Assembly (NCBI RefSeq): GCF_019733395.1
Contig: NZ_JAIHOO010000001.1
Coordinates: 2,542,501 to 2,606,500 of the forward strand
Direction: 5' to 3'
DNA length: 64,000 bases
Origin: Lysobacter sp. BMK333-48F3
Lineage (GTDB): Bacteria > Pseudomonadota > Gammaproteobacteria > Xanthomonadales > Xanthomonadaceae
In this document: positions 44,516 to 55,554 of the stretch, piece after piece
How positions within the stretch are numbered: the stretch's first letter is position 1
How the letters are laid out: every line of letters begins with the position of its first letter
Position numbers and translations under genes: made by a program
The notes under the pieces: model-generated
Told to the model about the DNA's origin: nothing
The model's input: only the letters and a program-made list of their open reading frames with translations
Databases searched by the model: none

Positions 44516-45453
44516 CCGATCGCATTCCCCTGCTTATCGATACCGACCCCGGCGTGGACGATGCGCTGGCGTTGTTGATGGCGTTCAACGACCCGCGCCA
44601 CCAGCTGGTCGGCCTGACCATCGCCGCCGGCAACGTCGGCCTCAAGCACACCGTGGCCAACGCGCTGAAGCTGTGCGAAGTCGCCGGCGTCGACGTGCCG
44701 GTGTTCGCCGGCGCCGACGCGCCGCTGCTGCACCCCTCGCCGGATGCCGGCTACGTGCACGGCCAGGACGGTTTCGGCGACGTCGGCTACCAGGCCGCGC
44801 AGCGCCAGGCCGAGGCCGAGCACGCCGCGCTGGCGATCATCCGCCTGTCGCACCAGTACGCCGGCAAGCTGTTGCTGGTCGCGCTGGGGCCGCTGACCAA
44901 TGTCGCCCTCGCGCTCAAGCTCGACCCGACCCTGCCGCAGCGCATCGCGCGCCTGGTGGTGATGGGCGGCGCGGTGACCTGCCAGGGCAACATCACCCCG
45001 GCCGCCGAGTTCAACATCTATTTCGATCCGGAAGCCGCGCACATCGTGTTCGAAGCGTTCGAGCGCATCGACCTGGCCGACTGGGAAGCGGTGATCGCCC
45101 ACGGCCTGCACCACGATCGCGTGCTGGAGTGGTTCAAGACCGATTCCGCGCGCGGCCAGTTCTACGAGCGCATCTCCGAGAAGACCCGGATGTGGTCGAT
45201 CGACCGTCGCGGCGATCATTGGCACGCCGCCGACGCGTTGGCGATGGCGTTCGCGCTCGAGCCCGAAGGCGCGCTCGACCTGCAGGCGCGGCCGGTGTCG
45301 ATCGAGCTGGAGGGCACTCACAGCCGCGGCGCGACCGTGGTCGACTGGCGTCGCCAGGAAGGGCGCCCGGACAAGGTGACGATCCTGATGAAATATGATC
45401 AACAGCGATTCGAATCCCTACTCCAGGCAGCCCTATCCGCGTCCCCCGCGTAG
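44512..45453 (+). CDS. Inosine-uridine-type nucleoside hydrolase
   Basis: 313 residues. The N-terminal LLIDTDPGVDDALALLMAF is the calcium-binding signature of nucleoside N-ribohydrolases, and MGGAVTCQGNITPAAEFNIYFDPEAAHIVFE supplies the conserved NxxAEFN segment. It releases a base from a ribonucleoside for salvage. It overlaps the DUF4166 gene by 4 nt. Its last few codons and stop TAG lie inside the first unit of a tandem repeat (45438), so the C-terminus may differ between strains. Confidence 0.93.
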   Translation: MTDRIPLLIDTDPGVDDALALLMAFNDPRHQLVGLTIAAGNVGLKHTVANALKLCEVAGVDVPVFAGADAPLLHPSPDAGYVHGQDGFGDVGYQAAQRQAEAEHAALAIIRLSHQYAGKLLLVALGPLTNVALALKLDPTLPQRIARLVVMGGAVTCQGNITPAAEFNIYFDPEAAHIVFEAFERIDLADWEAVIAHGLHHDRVLEWFKTDSARGQFYERISEKTRMWSIDRRGDHWHAADALAMAFALEPEGALDLQARPVSIELEGTHSRGATVVDWRRQEGRPDKVTILMKYDQQRFESLLQAALSASPA

Positions 45454-45585
45454 AAAGTCGGCGACCCGCGCCGGTAGCCGAAGCGACCGCGTCCCCCGCG
45501 CAGAAAGTCGGCGACCGCGCCGGTAGCCGAAGCGAAACGCACCCCGCGTAGGCAGTCGGCAACCGGCGCCGGTGCCCGAAGAAGG
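45438..45585. repeat. Three 50-bp tandem repeats
   Basis: Units at 45438-45487, 45488-45537 and about 45538-45585 share CGCGTCCCCCGCG, AGAAAGTCGGCGAC and CGCCGGTAGCCGAAGCG. Units 1 and 2 are nearly identical; unit 3 is diverged (ACCCCGCGTAGGCAGTC). The first unit contains the stop codon of the nucleoside hydrolase. Confidence 0.9.
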
Positions 45586-45875
45586 TCCGCTCGCGCCGAC
45601 CTTCCGCTCCCGCGCCAGCCAGCCAACCAGCGGCAGGGCGGGGGCGAGGGTGACCCGCCGCAAAGCGCAGGTCATCGGCCTGTATCGCCGCAAACGCCGC
45701 TTTTGAGTGGCAAGGACGCCGGCGGCGGGGTTTTCCCGCCGCCGCCAGGGCGGCGGAACGGGCGGGCCGCTCTCAGCGCCCCCTGCGATGAAATTCGTTG
45801 CTTTCCAGGCTTGCGCAACCCGCGGGTAGCTGGCTATACTGCGCGACTTTCCCGCACACCTTAAGGTTGAGTGCC
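45454..45875. other. 422-nt gap between nucleoside hydrolase and rpmE2
   Basis: Holds the tandem repeat, then GC-rich sequence with a hairpin (GGCGGCGGG, loop GTTTT, CCCGCCGCC at 45721-45743) that may end the nucleoside hydrolase transcript, and the rpmE2 promoter. No gene is seen. Confidence 0.7.
45811..45840 (+). promoter_or_regulatory. Candidate rpmE2 promoter
   Basis: TTGCGC (45811-45816), 18-nt spacer, TATACT (45835-45840), 35 nt before the start codon. No Zur-like palindrome is evident nearby. Confidence 0.6.
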
Positions 45876-46118
45876 ATGAAGGCAGGCATCCATCCCGAGT
45901 ACCGCGACGTCGTGTTCCAGGACGTCACCACCGATTTCCAGATCCTGACCCGTTCGACCCTGTCGAGCAAGGAAACGATCAAGGTCGATGGCGCCGAGTA
46001 CCCGCTGATCAAGGTCGATATTTCGTCGGCCTCGCACCCGTTCTACACGGGCAAGCACAAGATCGTCGACACCAGCGGTCGCGTCGACAAGTTCCGCAAG
46101 CGTTACGCGCAGAAGTAA
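45876..46118 (+). CDS. rpmE2: 50S ribosomal protein L31, type B
   Basis: 80 residues starting [16 protein letters not shown]. The zinc-binding Cys of type A L31 are absent, so it is the cysteine-free type B, which in other bacteria replaces the zinc form when zinc is scarce. Ends [14 protein letters not shown] as usual. A frame 26 codons longer exists but runs through the promoter and is rejected. Monocistronic, with promoter and terminator. Confidence 0.96.
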   Translation: MKAGIHPEYRDVVFQDVTTDFQILTRSTLSSKETIKVDGAEYPLIKVDISSASHPFYTGKHKIVDTSGRVDKFRKRYAQK

Positions 46119-46143
46119 TTCCGCGTCGCATCGCTGTACGTCC

Positions 46144-46170
46144 AACGGCTGCCCGCGAGGGCGGCCGTTT
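46144..46170 (+). terminator. rpmE2 terminator
   Basis: AACGGCTGCCC, loop GCGA, GGGCGGCCGTT with one wobble pair, then TGCGTTTGCG. From here to 46440 the gltA upstream region has no gene and no clear motif. Confidence 0.7.
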
Positions 46171-46443
46171 GCGTTTGCGCGCCGCAAGGGCGCACGCCGA
46201 GGCATCCCATGCGCGCCGTCGGCGGCTGCGGGTTTCGGCTGTGGCGGCGCGCGCCGTGAGTCCTGCGGCGTGGCGACGGGCCGGTGCGGCGCCCGCCAGC
46301 GGCCCGCTGCTGCCAGCGCTTTCGCCAGGACCCGCAAGCCGGCGTCCGCGGCGCGGCCCGCGAGCCCGCCCCGGCGGGGCTTCCCGCGCCGCGCCGGCAA
46401 CGCACCGTGCCGCCGCAGGCGCCGTCCCGACCAAAGTCCGAGC

Positions 46444-46471
46444 TTGGGCTCTGGAATCGTTGTGCGATAAT
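46444..46471 (+). promoter_or_regulatory. Candidate gltA promoter
   Basis: TTGGGC (46444-46449), 16-nt spacer, GATAAT (46466-46471). Confidence 0.5.
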
Positions 46472-46551
46472 TCAGCCATCGCAATCCGATTGTGACCCCT
46501 GTTGCCCTCCTGCCGCGGCCCTCCCTGCGGCAGCAGACCGAGGAGTGTTTC

Positions 46552-47859
<1,308 letters not shown>

Positions 47860-47880
47860 CCGGCGCCGGTTTCCGGATGC

Positions 47881-47910
47881 GAAAACGCCCCGCTTCGGCG
47901 GGGCGTTTTC
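47881..47910 (+). terminator. gltA terminator
   Basis: GAAAACGCCCCGC, loop TTCG, GCGGGGCGTTTTC: a perfect 13-bp stem followed by GTTTGCG. It also lies at the 3' end of the next, leftward gene, so it may act both ways. Confidence 0.9.
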
Positions 47911-47939
47911 GTTTGCGCCGGCGCTGGTCCGCGCGCCGC

Positions 47940-48332
47940 TTACTCGACCGCGCAGCCGGTCAGGCTCATGTAGTCGCTGCCCGAAGTGAAGCCGACGGTG
48001 CAGGTCGCGACGAACGCCGTGCCGGGCTCCAGCGCCGACAGTTTGCGGCTCTGTTCCGGATCGTCGCTGCTCAGGCGCGCGTATTCGACATCGCTGCCGG
48101 CGTCGGTGGCCGAGGTCAGCGCGGTGTCGGCCAGCGAGGTGTTCTGTTCCAGCACCACGGCGCTGATCCGCACCGCCTGGTCGTACTCGGGCATCGACAG
48201 GGCGCTGTAGTCGGCGCTTTCGTAGCTCGCGTACAGCTTGGACAGGGCGAGCGGCGTCGCCGCCGCAGCGGTGCCGGCGACGAGGGCGGCGAGGGGCAGC
48301 AGGCAAAGCGCGGCGGTTTCCTTGATTCGCAT
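47940..48332 (-). CDS. Small secreted protein, unknown
   Basis: 130 residues from MRIKETAALCLLPLAALVAG, a clear signal peptide (cleavage about AAAA-TP). The mature part (about 105 residues) has two Cys near the C-terminus, consistent with one disulfide. I recognise no family. It converges with gltA and ends 29 nt from the shared terminator. Confidence 0.7.
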   Translation of the reverse strand: MRIKETAALCLLPLAALVAGTAAAATPLALSKLYASYESADYSALSMPEYDQAVRISAVVLEQNTSLADTALTSATDAGSDVEYARLSSDDPEQSRKLSALEPGTAFVATCTVGFTSGSDYMSLTGCAVE

Positions 48333-48498
48333 CGGACGTCCTTGATGGGGGTGGCCGGCGATTGTGGCGGCAGCGCGCGCCAGCGTCATCCGATGCGCGG
48401 CGAATCTGCTTCGCCGCGGTTTGCCCGTCGTGTCGTTACGCGTGCGCGGGTCGCGCCGCGCCGATGGCCGCCGACGCCGGGGTCGAGCGCGCTCGAAT

Positions 48499-49152
48499 TC
48501 AGCCGCGCTCGAACTCGGAGATTTCCTCGTCCGCCAACAACTGGCGCAACTGGGTCGCCGAGGCGCGCTTCATCGGCTTCTCGTCGACGCTGGACAGCGG
48601 CGCCTGGCGCAGCACGTCCAGCGGCAGCACGCTGAGGTCGAAGCTCAGCTCTTCGGCGGAGAACAGCCACACCGGCGCGTCCAGGCTGCGCTCCCGGTCC
48701 AGGCGGAAGCGGCGCTCGCGCGCCTCGGCCGGGATGTGGTGCTGTTCCAGGAAGCGCGGCACCGCATCGGCGTCGTCGCTGTACAGCTGCAATGCGACCG
48801 GGCTGCGCGCGTCGGCGGTGCCGTCGAGCACCGGGCCGACCAGGCGCGGCTCGAACGAAGCAAAGAACTCCATCGCCCGCAGCGCGGCTTCGCGGCGCTG
48901 GCGCAGGCCGCCCAGGTTGTCGCGCTGGAACAGGCGCTGGTACTCGCGCAGGGCGTCTTCGATTTCGCGGTTGCGCGGCAGCGAGGCATCGTCGTAGATG
49001 CCCAGGCGTTCGGCGGCCTTGAGCTTGGCCTGGTGGTAGTCGCGGATGCCGCTTTCGGCGATCAGCCGGGCCGCTTCGTGGGCGAGCCGGTGGCGGCGCT
49101 CGCGGATGCGGGTTTGCGCGTGCTGGTGTGCGTGCTGTCGGGCCTGGTGCAT
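48499..49152 (-). CDS. Conserved hypothetical protein
   Basis: 217 residues, Arg/His-rich at the start (MHQARQHAHQHAQTRIRERRHR). It includes HRLAHEAARLIAESGIRDYHQAKLKAAERLGIYD and the C-terminal SSVDEKPMKRASATQLRQLLADEE. I recall related proteins with nucleotidyltransferase-like labels in Xanthomonads, but no catalytic motif is convincing. Downstream of mrcA on the same strand, but separated from it by a terminator. Confidence 0.75.
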   Translation of the reverse strand: MHQARQHAHQHAQTRIRERRHRLAHEAARLIAESGIRDYHQAKLKAAERLGIYDDASLPRNREIEDALREYQRLFQRDNLGGLRQRREAALRAMEFFASFEPRLVGPVLDGTADARSPVALQLYSDDADAVPRFLEQHHIPAEARERRFRLDRERSLDAPVWLFSAEELSFDLSVLPLDVLRQAPLSSVDEKPMKRASATQLRQLLADEEISEFERG

Positions 49153-49311
49153 CTCGACCTCCGGGCGGGCACTCCACGGCGAGGGCGCTCGCCGCGGCCG
49201 GAATCTGCCGGCGGCCCAACGCTAGCACGTTCGTCGGTCGGGTTGATGTATGGGCTGGAACCGGGCCGCGCGAGGCGCCAGAACGGGCAAGGCCGAATCC
49301 ACCGGGAAACA

Positions 49312-49342
49312 AAAAGGCCGCATGCGCGGCATGCGGCCTTTT
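49312..49342 (-). terminator. mrcA terminator
   Basis: On the minus strand AAAAGGCCGCATGC, loop CGC, GCATGCGGCCTTTT, then TG. It has T runs on both sides, so it is bidirectional in form. Confidence 0.85.
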
Positions 49343-49419
49343 CGTTCGAACGGTTGTGCGGCTGGTTGGCCGGGCGGCGCCCGTGGCGGACCGAGGCCCG
49401 CCGCAGCGTATTGCGGCGG

Positions 49420-51975
49420 TCAGAAGATGTCGAAGGACTCTTCCGACGGCGCCGCGTCTTCGTTGCCGTAGTCGGTGTAGGTCTGCATGCGTTCCAGGTC
49501 CTCGGCCTTGACCCATTCGATCACGCCGCCGGCGCCGTCCGGGATCAGCGCGCCGTTGCCGGCCACCGACACCTTGACCATGCCCTGCGGCGGTTCGTTG
49601 GCCGCGACCGGCTGGTCCTTGAGCGCCACGCGCATGTAGTCGATCCAGATCGGCAACGCCGCCTTGCCGCCGTACTCGCGGTAGCCCAGCGACTTGTAGT
49701 TGTCGCGGCCGACCCAGACGGTGGTGACGTAGGGGCCGCCGAAGCCGGAGAACCAGGCGTCGCGGTGATCGTTGGTCGAGCCGGTCTTGCCGCCGACGTC
49801 TTCGCGGCCGAGCACCTTGGCCGCGGTGCCGGTGCCGCGCTTGACCACGTCGCGCAGCATCGAGACGATCTGGTAGGCGATGCGGTCGTCGATCGCGCGC
49901 GGGGCGATGTGCATCGCCGCCATTTCCTCCTTGGTCGGCGGCTTCTTGGCCGGCGCCGCCGCGGCTTCGGGCTGCTTGGGCTTGTCCTTGTCGCCGGCCG
50001 CGGCGCTGGCGCCCGGCGAGGGGCCCAGGTCGAAGCCGTCGACGACCTGGCTGACCGGCGCGGCCACGGCCTGGCCGCGGCCGCCGCACTCGGGGCAGGC
50101 CACCGCCGGCTTTTCCTTGAACACCATCGCGCCGGCGCGGTCCTTGACCTCGTCGATGAACCACGGGGTGATGCGGAAGCCGCCATTGGCGAAGGCCGCG
50201 TAGCCGCGCGCCACCGACAGCGGGGTCAGCGAAGCGGTGCCCAGCGACATCGACAGGTTCGGCGGCAGCTGTTCGATCTCGAAGCCGAAGTGGCTGATGT
50301 ACTTGCGCGCGAAGTCGACGCCCATCGCGTCGAGCAGGCGCACCGAGACCAGATTGCGCGACTGCACCATCGCCTCGCGCACCCGCATCGGTCCGGCGAA
50401 GTTGCCGCCGTCGTTCTGCGGCCGCCACAGGTGGCCGCGGCGGTCCTTGAACACCACCGGGGCGTCGAGCACGATCGAGGCCGGGTTGTAGCCGCGCTCG
50501 AACGCGGCCGCGTACACGAACGGCTTGAAGCTCGAGCCCGGCTGGCGCCGCGCCTGGGTGGCGCGGTTGAACTTGGCGCCGGCGAAGCTGTAGCCACCCG
50601 ACAGCGCGCGCAGCGCGCCGTTGGCCGGCTCCAGCGAGACCAGCGCGGCCTGCGCCTGCGGCAGCTGGTCGAGCCGGTAGCTGATCGTCGGCGGTACCGG
50701 CGGCGCGGCGGGCGCGTCGCTGGAAGCTTCGCCGGCCGGCTTGGCCGGCGCGGCCGCCGCGGTCTCGATCTTCGCCACCCGCACCAGGTCGCCGCGCTTG
50801 AGCAGGCTGCCCGGGCTGCGTCCGCCGAAGCCCTGCTTCTCGCTCAGGTCCAGTTCGGTGCCGTCGCCGAGCACGACCTGGGCCTGGCCGCCGCGGGTGC
50901 CGAGCACCACCGCCGGCAGCAGGTTGGCCTGGGCCGGGATGCCGCGCAGGCGCAGCCGGGCGGCGGCCGCGTCGTCGCCGGCGGCGAGGTCGAAATGCTG
51001 CTCGACGCCGTGCCAGCCGTGGCGGCGGTCGTACACCGACAGGCCGTCGCGCACCGCCTTGTCGGCCGCGGCCTGCAGGGTCGGGTCGATGGTGGTGGTG
51101 ACGTGGTAGCCCTTGGTCAGCGCCTCGGCGCCGTAGCGGGCGACCATTTCCTGGCGCACCATCTCGGCGACGTAGGGCGCGTAGACCTCGATCGGGCGCT
51201 CGTGCGGGCTGGCGTGCATCGGCGCGGCCTTGGCCTGCGCGGCCTCGGCGGCGCTGACGTACTGCAGCTCGGCCATGCGGTCGAGGATGTAGTCGCGGCG
51301 GATCTTGGCGCGCTCGGGGTTGCTGAGCGGATTGCCGCTGGACGGGAACTTGGGAATGCCGGCCAGCGAGGCCATTTCGTCGAGCGAAAGCTCGCTCATC
51401 TTCTTGCCGTAGTAGAACTCGGCCGCGGCGCCGACGCCGTAGGCGCGATTGCCGAAGAAGCTCTTGTTGAGATACAGCTCGAAGATCTCGTCCTTGCTGA
51501 GCTCGCGCTCCATGCGCATCGCCAACAGCATTTCGCCGAGCTTGCGCTTGTAGCTGTATTCCGAGCTCAGGAAGTACTGGCGCGCGACCTGCTGGGTGAT
51601 GGTCGAGCCGCCCGGCACGCGCTTGTCGTCGGTGGTCGCCAGCAGCCAGACCGCGCGCGCCACGCCCTTGTAGTCGATGCCGTGGTGCTTGTAGAAGCGC
51701 GCGTCCTCGATCGCGATGAAGGCCTGCTTCAGGCGCTCGGGCACGTCCTCGATCGCCACCGGGTAGCGCCGGGTTTCGCCGAACATGGCCATCAGCCGGC
51801 CGTCGCGGGCGTAGACGTACATCGGCTCCTGCAGCTCGATGCTGCGCAGGGTCTCGACGTCGGGCAGCTTGGGAACGATCAGGTAGTACAGGGCGCCGAG
51901 CGCGATCGCGCCCAGCAGGACCGCGCCGATGAACGCGTAGAGCGCCCAGCGCAGCCAACGGCGAATACGGGACAT
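49420..51975 (-). CDS. mrcA: Penicillin-binding protein 1A
   Basis: An 851-residue bifunctional peptidoglycan synthase. N-terminal membrane anchor ([20 protein letters not shown]), glycosyltransferase [34 protein letters not shown] and [20 protein letters not shown]. Transpeptidase motifs: GSSFKPFVY (catalytic Ser in SxxK), SRNLVS (SxN-type) and GGKTGSTND (KTG). An Ala/Lys/Pro-rich insert interrupts the C-terminal part near 645-665. ATG at 51975 chosen because upstream codons lack a membrane anchor. Divergent from pilMNOPQ, the standard arrangement in many gammaproteobacteria. Confidence 0.97.
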   Translation of the reverse strand: MSRIRRWLRWALYAFIGAVLLGAIALGALYYLIVPKLPDVETLRSIELQEPMYVYARDGRLMAMFGETRRYPVAIEDVPERLKQAFIAIEDARFYKHHGIDYKGVARAVWLLATTDDKRVPGGSTITQQVARQYFLSSEYSYKRKLGEMLLAMRMERELSKDEIFELYLNKSFFGNRAYGVGAAAEFYYGKKMSELSLDEMASLAGIPKFPSSGNPLSNPERAKIRRDYILDRMAELQYVSAAEAAQAKAAPMHASPHERPIEVYAPYVAEMVRQEMVARYGAEALTKGYHVTTTIDPTLQAAADKAVRDGLSVYDRRHGWHGVEQHFDLAAGDDAAAARLRLRGIPAQANLLPAVVLGTRGGQAQVVLGDGTELDLSEKQGFGGRSPGSLLKRGDLVRVAKIETAAAAPAKPAGEASSDAPAAPPVPPTISYRLDQLPQAQAALVSLEPANGALRALSGGYSFAGAKFNRATQARRQPGSSFKPFVYAAAFERGYNPASIVLDAPVVFKDRRGHLWRPQNDGGNFAGPMRVREAMVQSRNLVSVRLLDAMGVDFARKYISHFGFEIEQLPPNLSMSLGTASLTPLSVARGYAAFANGGFRITPWFIDEVKDRAGAMVFKEKPAVACPECGGRGQAVAAPVSQVVDGFDLGPSPGASAAAGDKDKPKQPEAAAAPAKKPPTKEEMAAMHIAPRAIDDRIAYQIVSMLRDVVKRGTGTAAKVLGREDVGGKTGSTNDHRDAWFSGFGGPYVTTVWVGRDNYKSLGYREYGGKAALPIWIDYMRVALKDQPVAANEPPQGMVKVSVAGNGALIPDGAGGVIEWVKAEDLERMQTYTDYGNEDAAPSEESFDIF

Positions 51976-53472
<1,497 letters not shown>

Positions 53473-53473
<1 letters not shown>

Positions 53474-54285
53474 TGGCACGCATCAACCTGCTCCCGTGGC
53501 GCGCCGAGCGGCGCAAGGCTCGCCAGAAGGAATTCGGCGCGATCCTCGGCCTGTCGGCCCTGGTCGCCGTCGCCCTGTCGGTGCTGATCGTCTTCTACTA
53601 CAACAGCGAAATCAGCGGTCAGCGCAAGCGCAACTCTTTCCTCGACGCGCAGATCGCCGAAGTCGACAAGAAGATCACCGAGATCGACGAGCTCGACAAG
53701 AAGAAGAGCAAGCTGCTCGCGCGCAAGGAAGTGATCGAGAAGCTGCAGTCCAACCGTTCGCAGATGGTGCACCTGTTCGATTCGCTGGTGCGCACCATTC
53801 CCGACGGCGCGGTGCTGACCGCGATCAAGCAGGATGCCGAGACGCTGACCCTGGAAGGCCGCGCCCAGTCCAACGCCCGCGTCAGTACCTACATGCGCAA
53901 TCTCGAGGTGTCCGGCTGGATGACCAAGCCCGACCTCAACGTGATCGAGGCCAAGGGCAACGAGAAGGGCCTGCCGTACGAGTTCAAGCTGCAGGTCAAG
54001 CTGGCCAATCCGAACGCGCCCAAGGACGAGGACGGCGATGGCGTGCCGGACGAGCCGGTTCCGGCCGCGCCGGAAGCCGCTGCCGCCGCCGCATCGTCGG
54101 CTGCAGCCGCCGCCGCTGCGGGCCAGCCGGCCGCCGCCCAGCCGGGTGCCGCGACGGCTCCGGCCGCCACGGCTCCGGCTCCTGCCGGGAGCGCCCCGGC
54201 CGGTAGCGCCCCGGCCAAGCCGGGCGAGGCCGCCAAGCCCGCCGCCGCGCCGGCCGCCCCGACCAAGACAGGAGCCGCGTCGTGA
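53473..54285 (+). CDS. pilN: Type IV pilus inner-membrane protein PilN
   Basis: 270 residues. The cytosolic start MARINLLPWRAERR is the conserved PilM-binding peptide; one membrane helix at 22-42 (FGAILGLSALVAVALSVLIVF) is followed by a coiled coil (SEISGQRKR to SKLLARKEVIEKL) and a ferredoxin-like periplasmic domain. Residue 178 on is unusual: DEDGDGVPDEP, a calcium-binding DxDxDG-type motif, then about 75 residues of Ala/Pro linker. The homologues I know end near residue 200. Confidence 0.95.
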
Positions 54286-54992
54286 GCAAGAAGGCTTCTA
54301 TGAAGAACCTGGACTTCAACAACATCGGCGGCTGGCCGCGCCGCGCGCAGATCGTGTTCTGCGCCGTGGTCGGGTTGGTGATCGTCGGCCTGGCCTGGTG
54401 GCTGTTCGTGCGCGAAAAGCGCGAAGAGCTCGAGGGCCTGGAGCGCCAGGAAACCGAGCTGCGCACCACCTTCGAGACCAAGCAGGGCCGCGCCGCCAAC
54501 CTGGAACCGTTGAAGCAGCAGCTGGCGCAGATGGAGCAGCAGCTGCAGCAGATGTTGCGCCAGCTGCCGAGCAAGACCGAGATGCCCGACCTGATCGTCG
54601 ACATCTCCCAGACCGCCCTGGCCACCGGCATCTCCAACGAGCTGTTCCAGCCGGGCGCGGAAGTGCCGAAAGAGTTCTACGCCGAGAAGCCGATCGCGCT
54701 GCGCATGGTCGGCACCTACCACCAGTTCGGCGCCTTCGTCAGCGGCGTGGCCTCGTTGCCGCGCGTGGTCATCATGACCATGCACGACATCTCGCTGAAG
54801 CCCAAGGGCAACAACAACAAGGACGCGGCCGGCGGGATCACCCCCAACAGCCCGCTCGAGCTGGCCGGCACGGTCAAGACCTATCGTTATCTGGACGAGG
54901 AAGAAATGGCCGCGCAGACTCCGCCGGCAGACGGTTCCGCTCCCGCCGCCGCCGGCGCCGCGGGCGGCGACAGCAAGAAGGAGGGCAGCTGA
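54282..54992 (+). CDS. pilO: Type IV pilus inner-membrane protein PilO
   Basis: 236 residues from a GTG overlapping the pilN stop by 4 nt. One membrane helix near 26-42 (IVFCAVVGLVIVGLAWWLFV), a coiled coil (EELEGLERQETELRTTFETKQ) and a periplasmic domain with LPSKTEMPDLIVDISQTAL. It pairs with PilN in the alignment complex. The C-terminal 20 residues are Ala/Gly-rich and poorly conserved. Confidence 0.95.
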   Translation: MSKKASMKNLDFNNIGGWPRRAQIVFCAVVGLVIVGLAWWLFVREKREELEGLERQETELRTTFETKQGRAANLEPLKQQLAQMEQQLQQMLRQLPSKTEMPDLIVDISQTALATGISNELFQPGAEVPKEFYAEKPIALRMVGTYHQFGAFVSGVASLPRVVIMTMHDISLKPKGNNNKDAAGGITPNSPLELAGTVKTYRYLDEEEMAAQTPPADGSAPAAAGAAGGDSKKEGS

Positions 54993-54993
54993 C

Positions 54994-55542
54994 ATGCGCA
55001 CTCGCTTCGTTGGTCGTTCTTCCCTCGCCGGGCTGAGCGCGCTGGCCCTGGCGCTGCTGGCGACCGGCTGCTTCCGCAGCGTCACCAGCACCCCGGGCGA
55101 GGCGCCGAACCTGGAAAAGTGGGTCGCCGAGGTCAAGGCCAAGCCGGCCCCGCCGCTGGACCCGCTGCCGGTCATGCAGCAATTCGAAACCTTCGAATAC
55201 AACGCGCAGGACATGCGCGACCCCTTCAGCACCGCCTTCACCGACGAAGACACCGGCTCCGGCCTGCGTCCGGACAAGGCGCGGCGCAAGCAGCCGCTGG
55301 AGATGTTCCCGCTCGACGGTCTCGACATGGTCGGGACTCTGGGCCGCGGGGGCGGTACTGTGGCGCTGGTGATGGCGCCCGACAAAGTGACTTATCGTGT
55401 TCGACCCGGTGCGTACATGGGGCAGAACGACGGTCGTGTGACCGCCGTGTCTGAGGAGCGCATCGACTTGGTCGAGCTGGTGCCGGATGGCGCAGGCGGC
55501 TGGCTGGAACGACCGGCCTCCGTGGCGCTGGAAGATCAATGA
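54994..55542 (+). CDS. pilP: Type IV pilus lipoprotein PilP
   Basis: 182 residues. Signal peptide with lipobox LATGC (Cys near 25), then the extended FEYNAQDMRDPFS segment that binds PilN/PilO and the C-terminal beta-domain (LDGLDMVGTLGRGG... YRVRPGAYMGQNDGRV) that meets PilQ. One nt after pilO. Confidence 0.95.
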   Translation: MRTRFVGRSSLAGLSALALALLATGCFRSVTSTPGEAPNLEKWVAEVKAKPAPPLDPLPVMQQFETFEYNAQDMRDPFSTAFTDEDTGSGLRPDKARRKQPLEMFPLDGLDMVGTLGRGGGTVALVMAPDKVTYRVRPGAYMGQNDGRVTAVSEERIDLVELVPDGAGGWLERPASVALEDQ

Positions 55543-55554
55543 TTAGGGGATAGC

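Larger units (their letters stand above)
46119..46551. other. 433-nt gap upstream of gltA
   Basis: The terminator of rpmE2, then GC-rich sequence without repeats I can name, then the gltA promoter and a 5' leader of about 75 nt. Confidence 0.6.

Noticed and set aside
45438..45585. CRISPR array
   Set aside because: Units are directly adjacent without spacers, only three copies, no cas genes.
46170..46440. Gene upstream of gltA
   Set aside because: Open frames there are short, Arg/Ala-rich and without ribosome sites.
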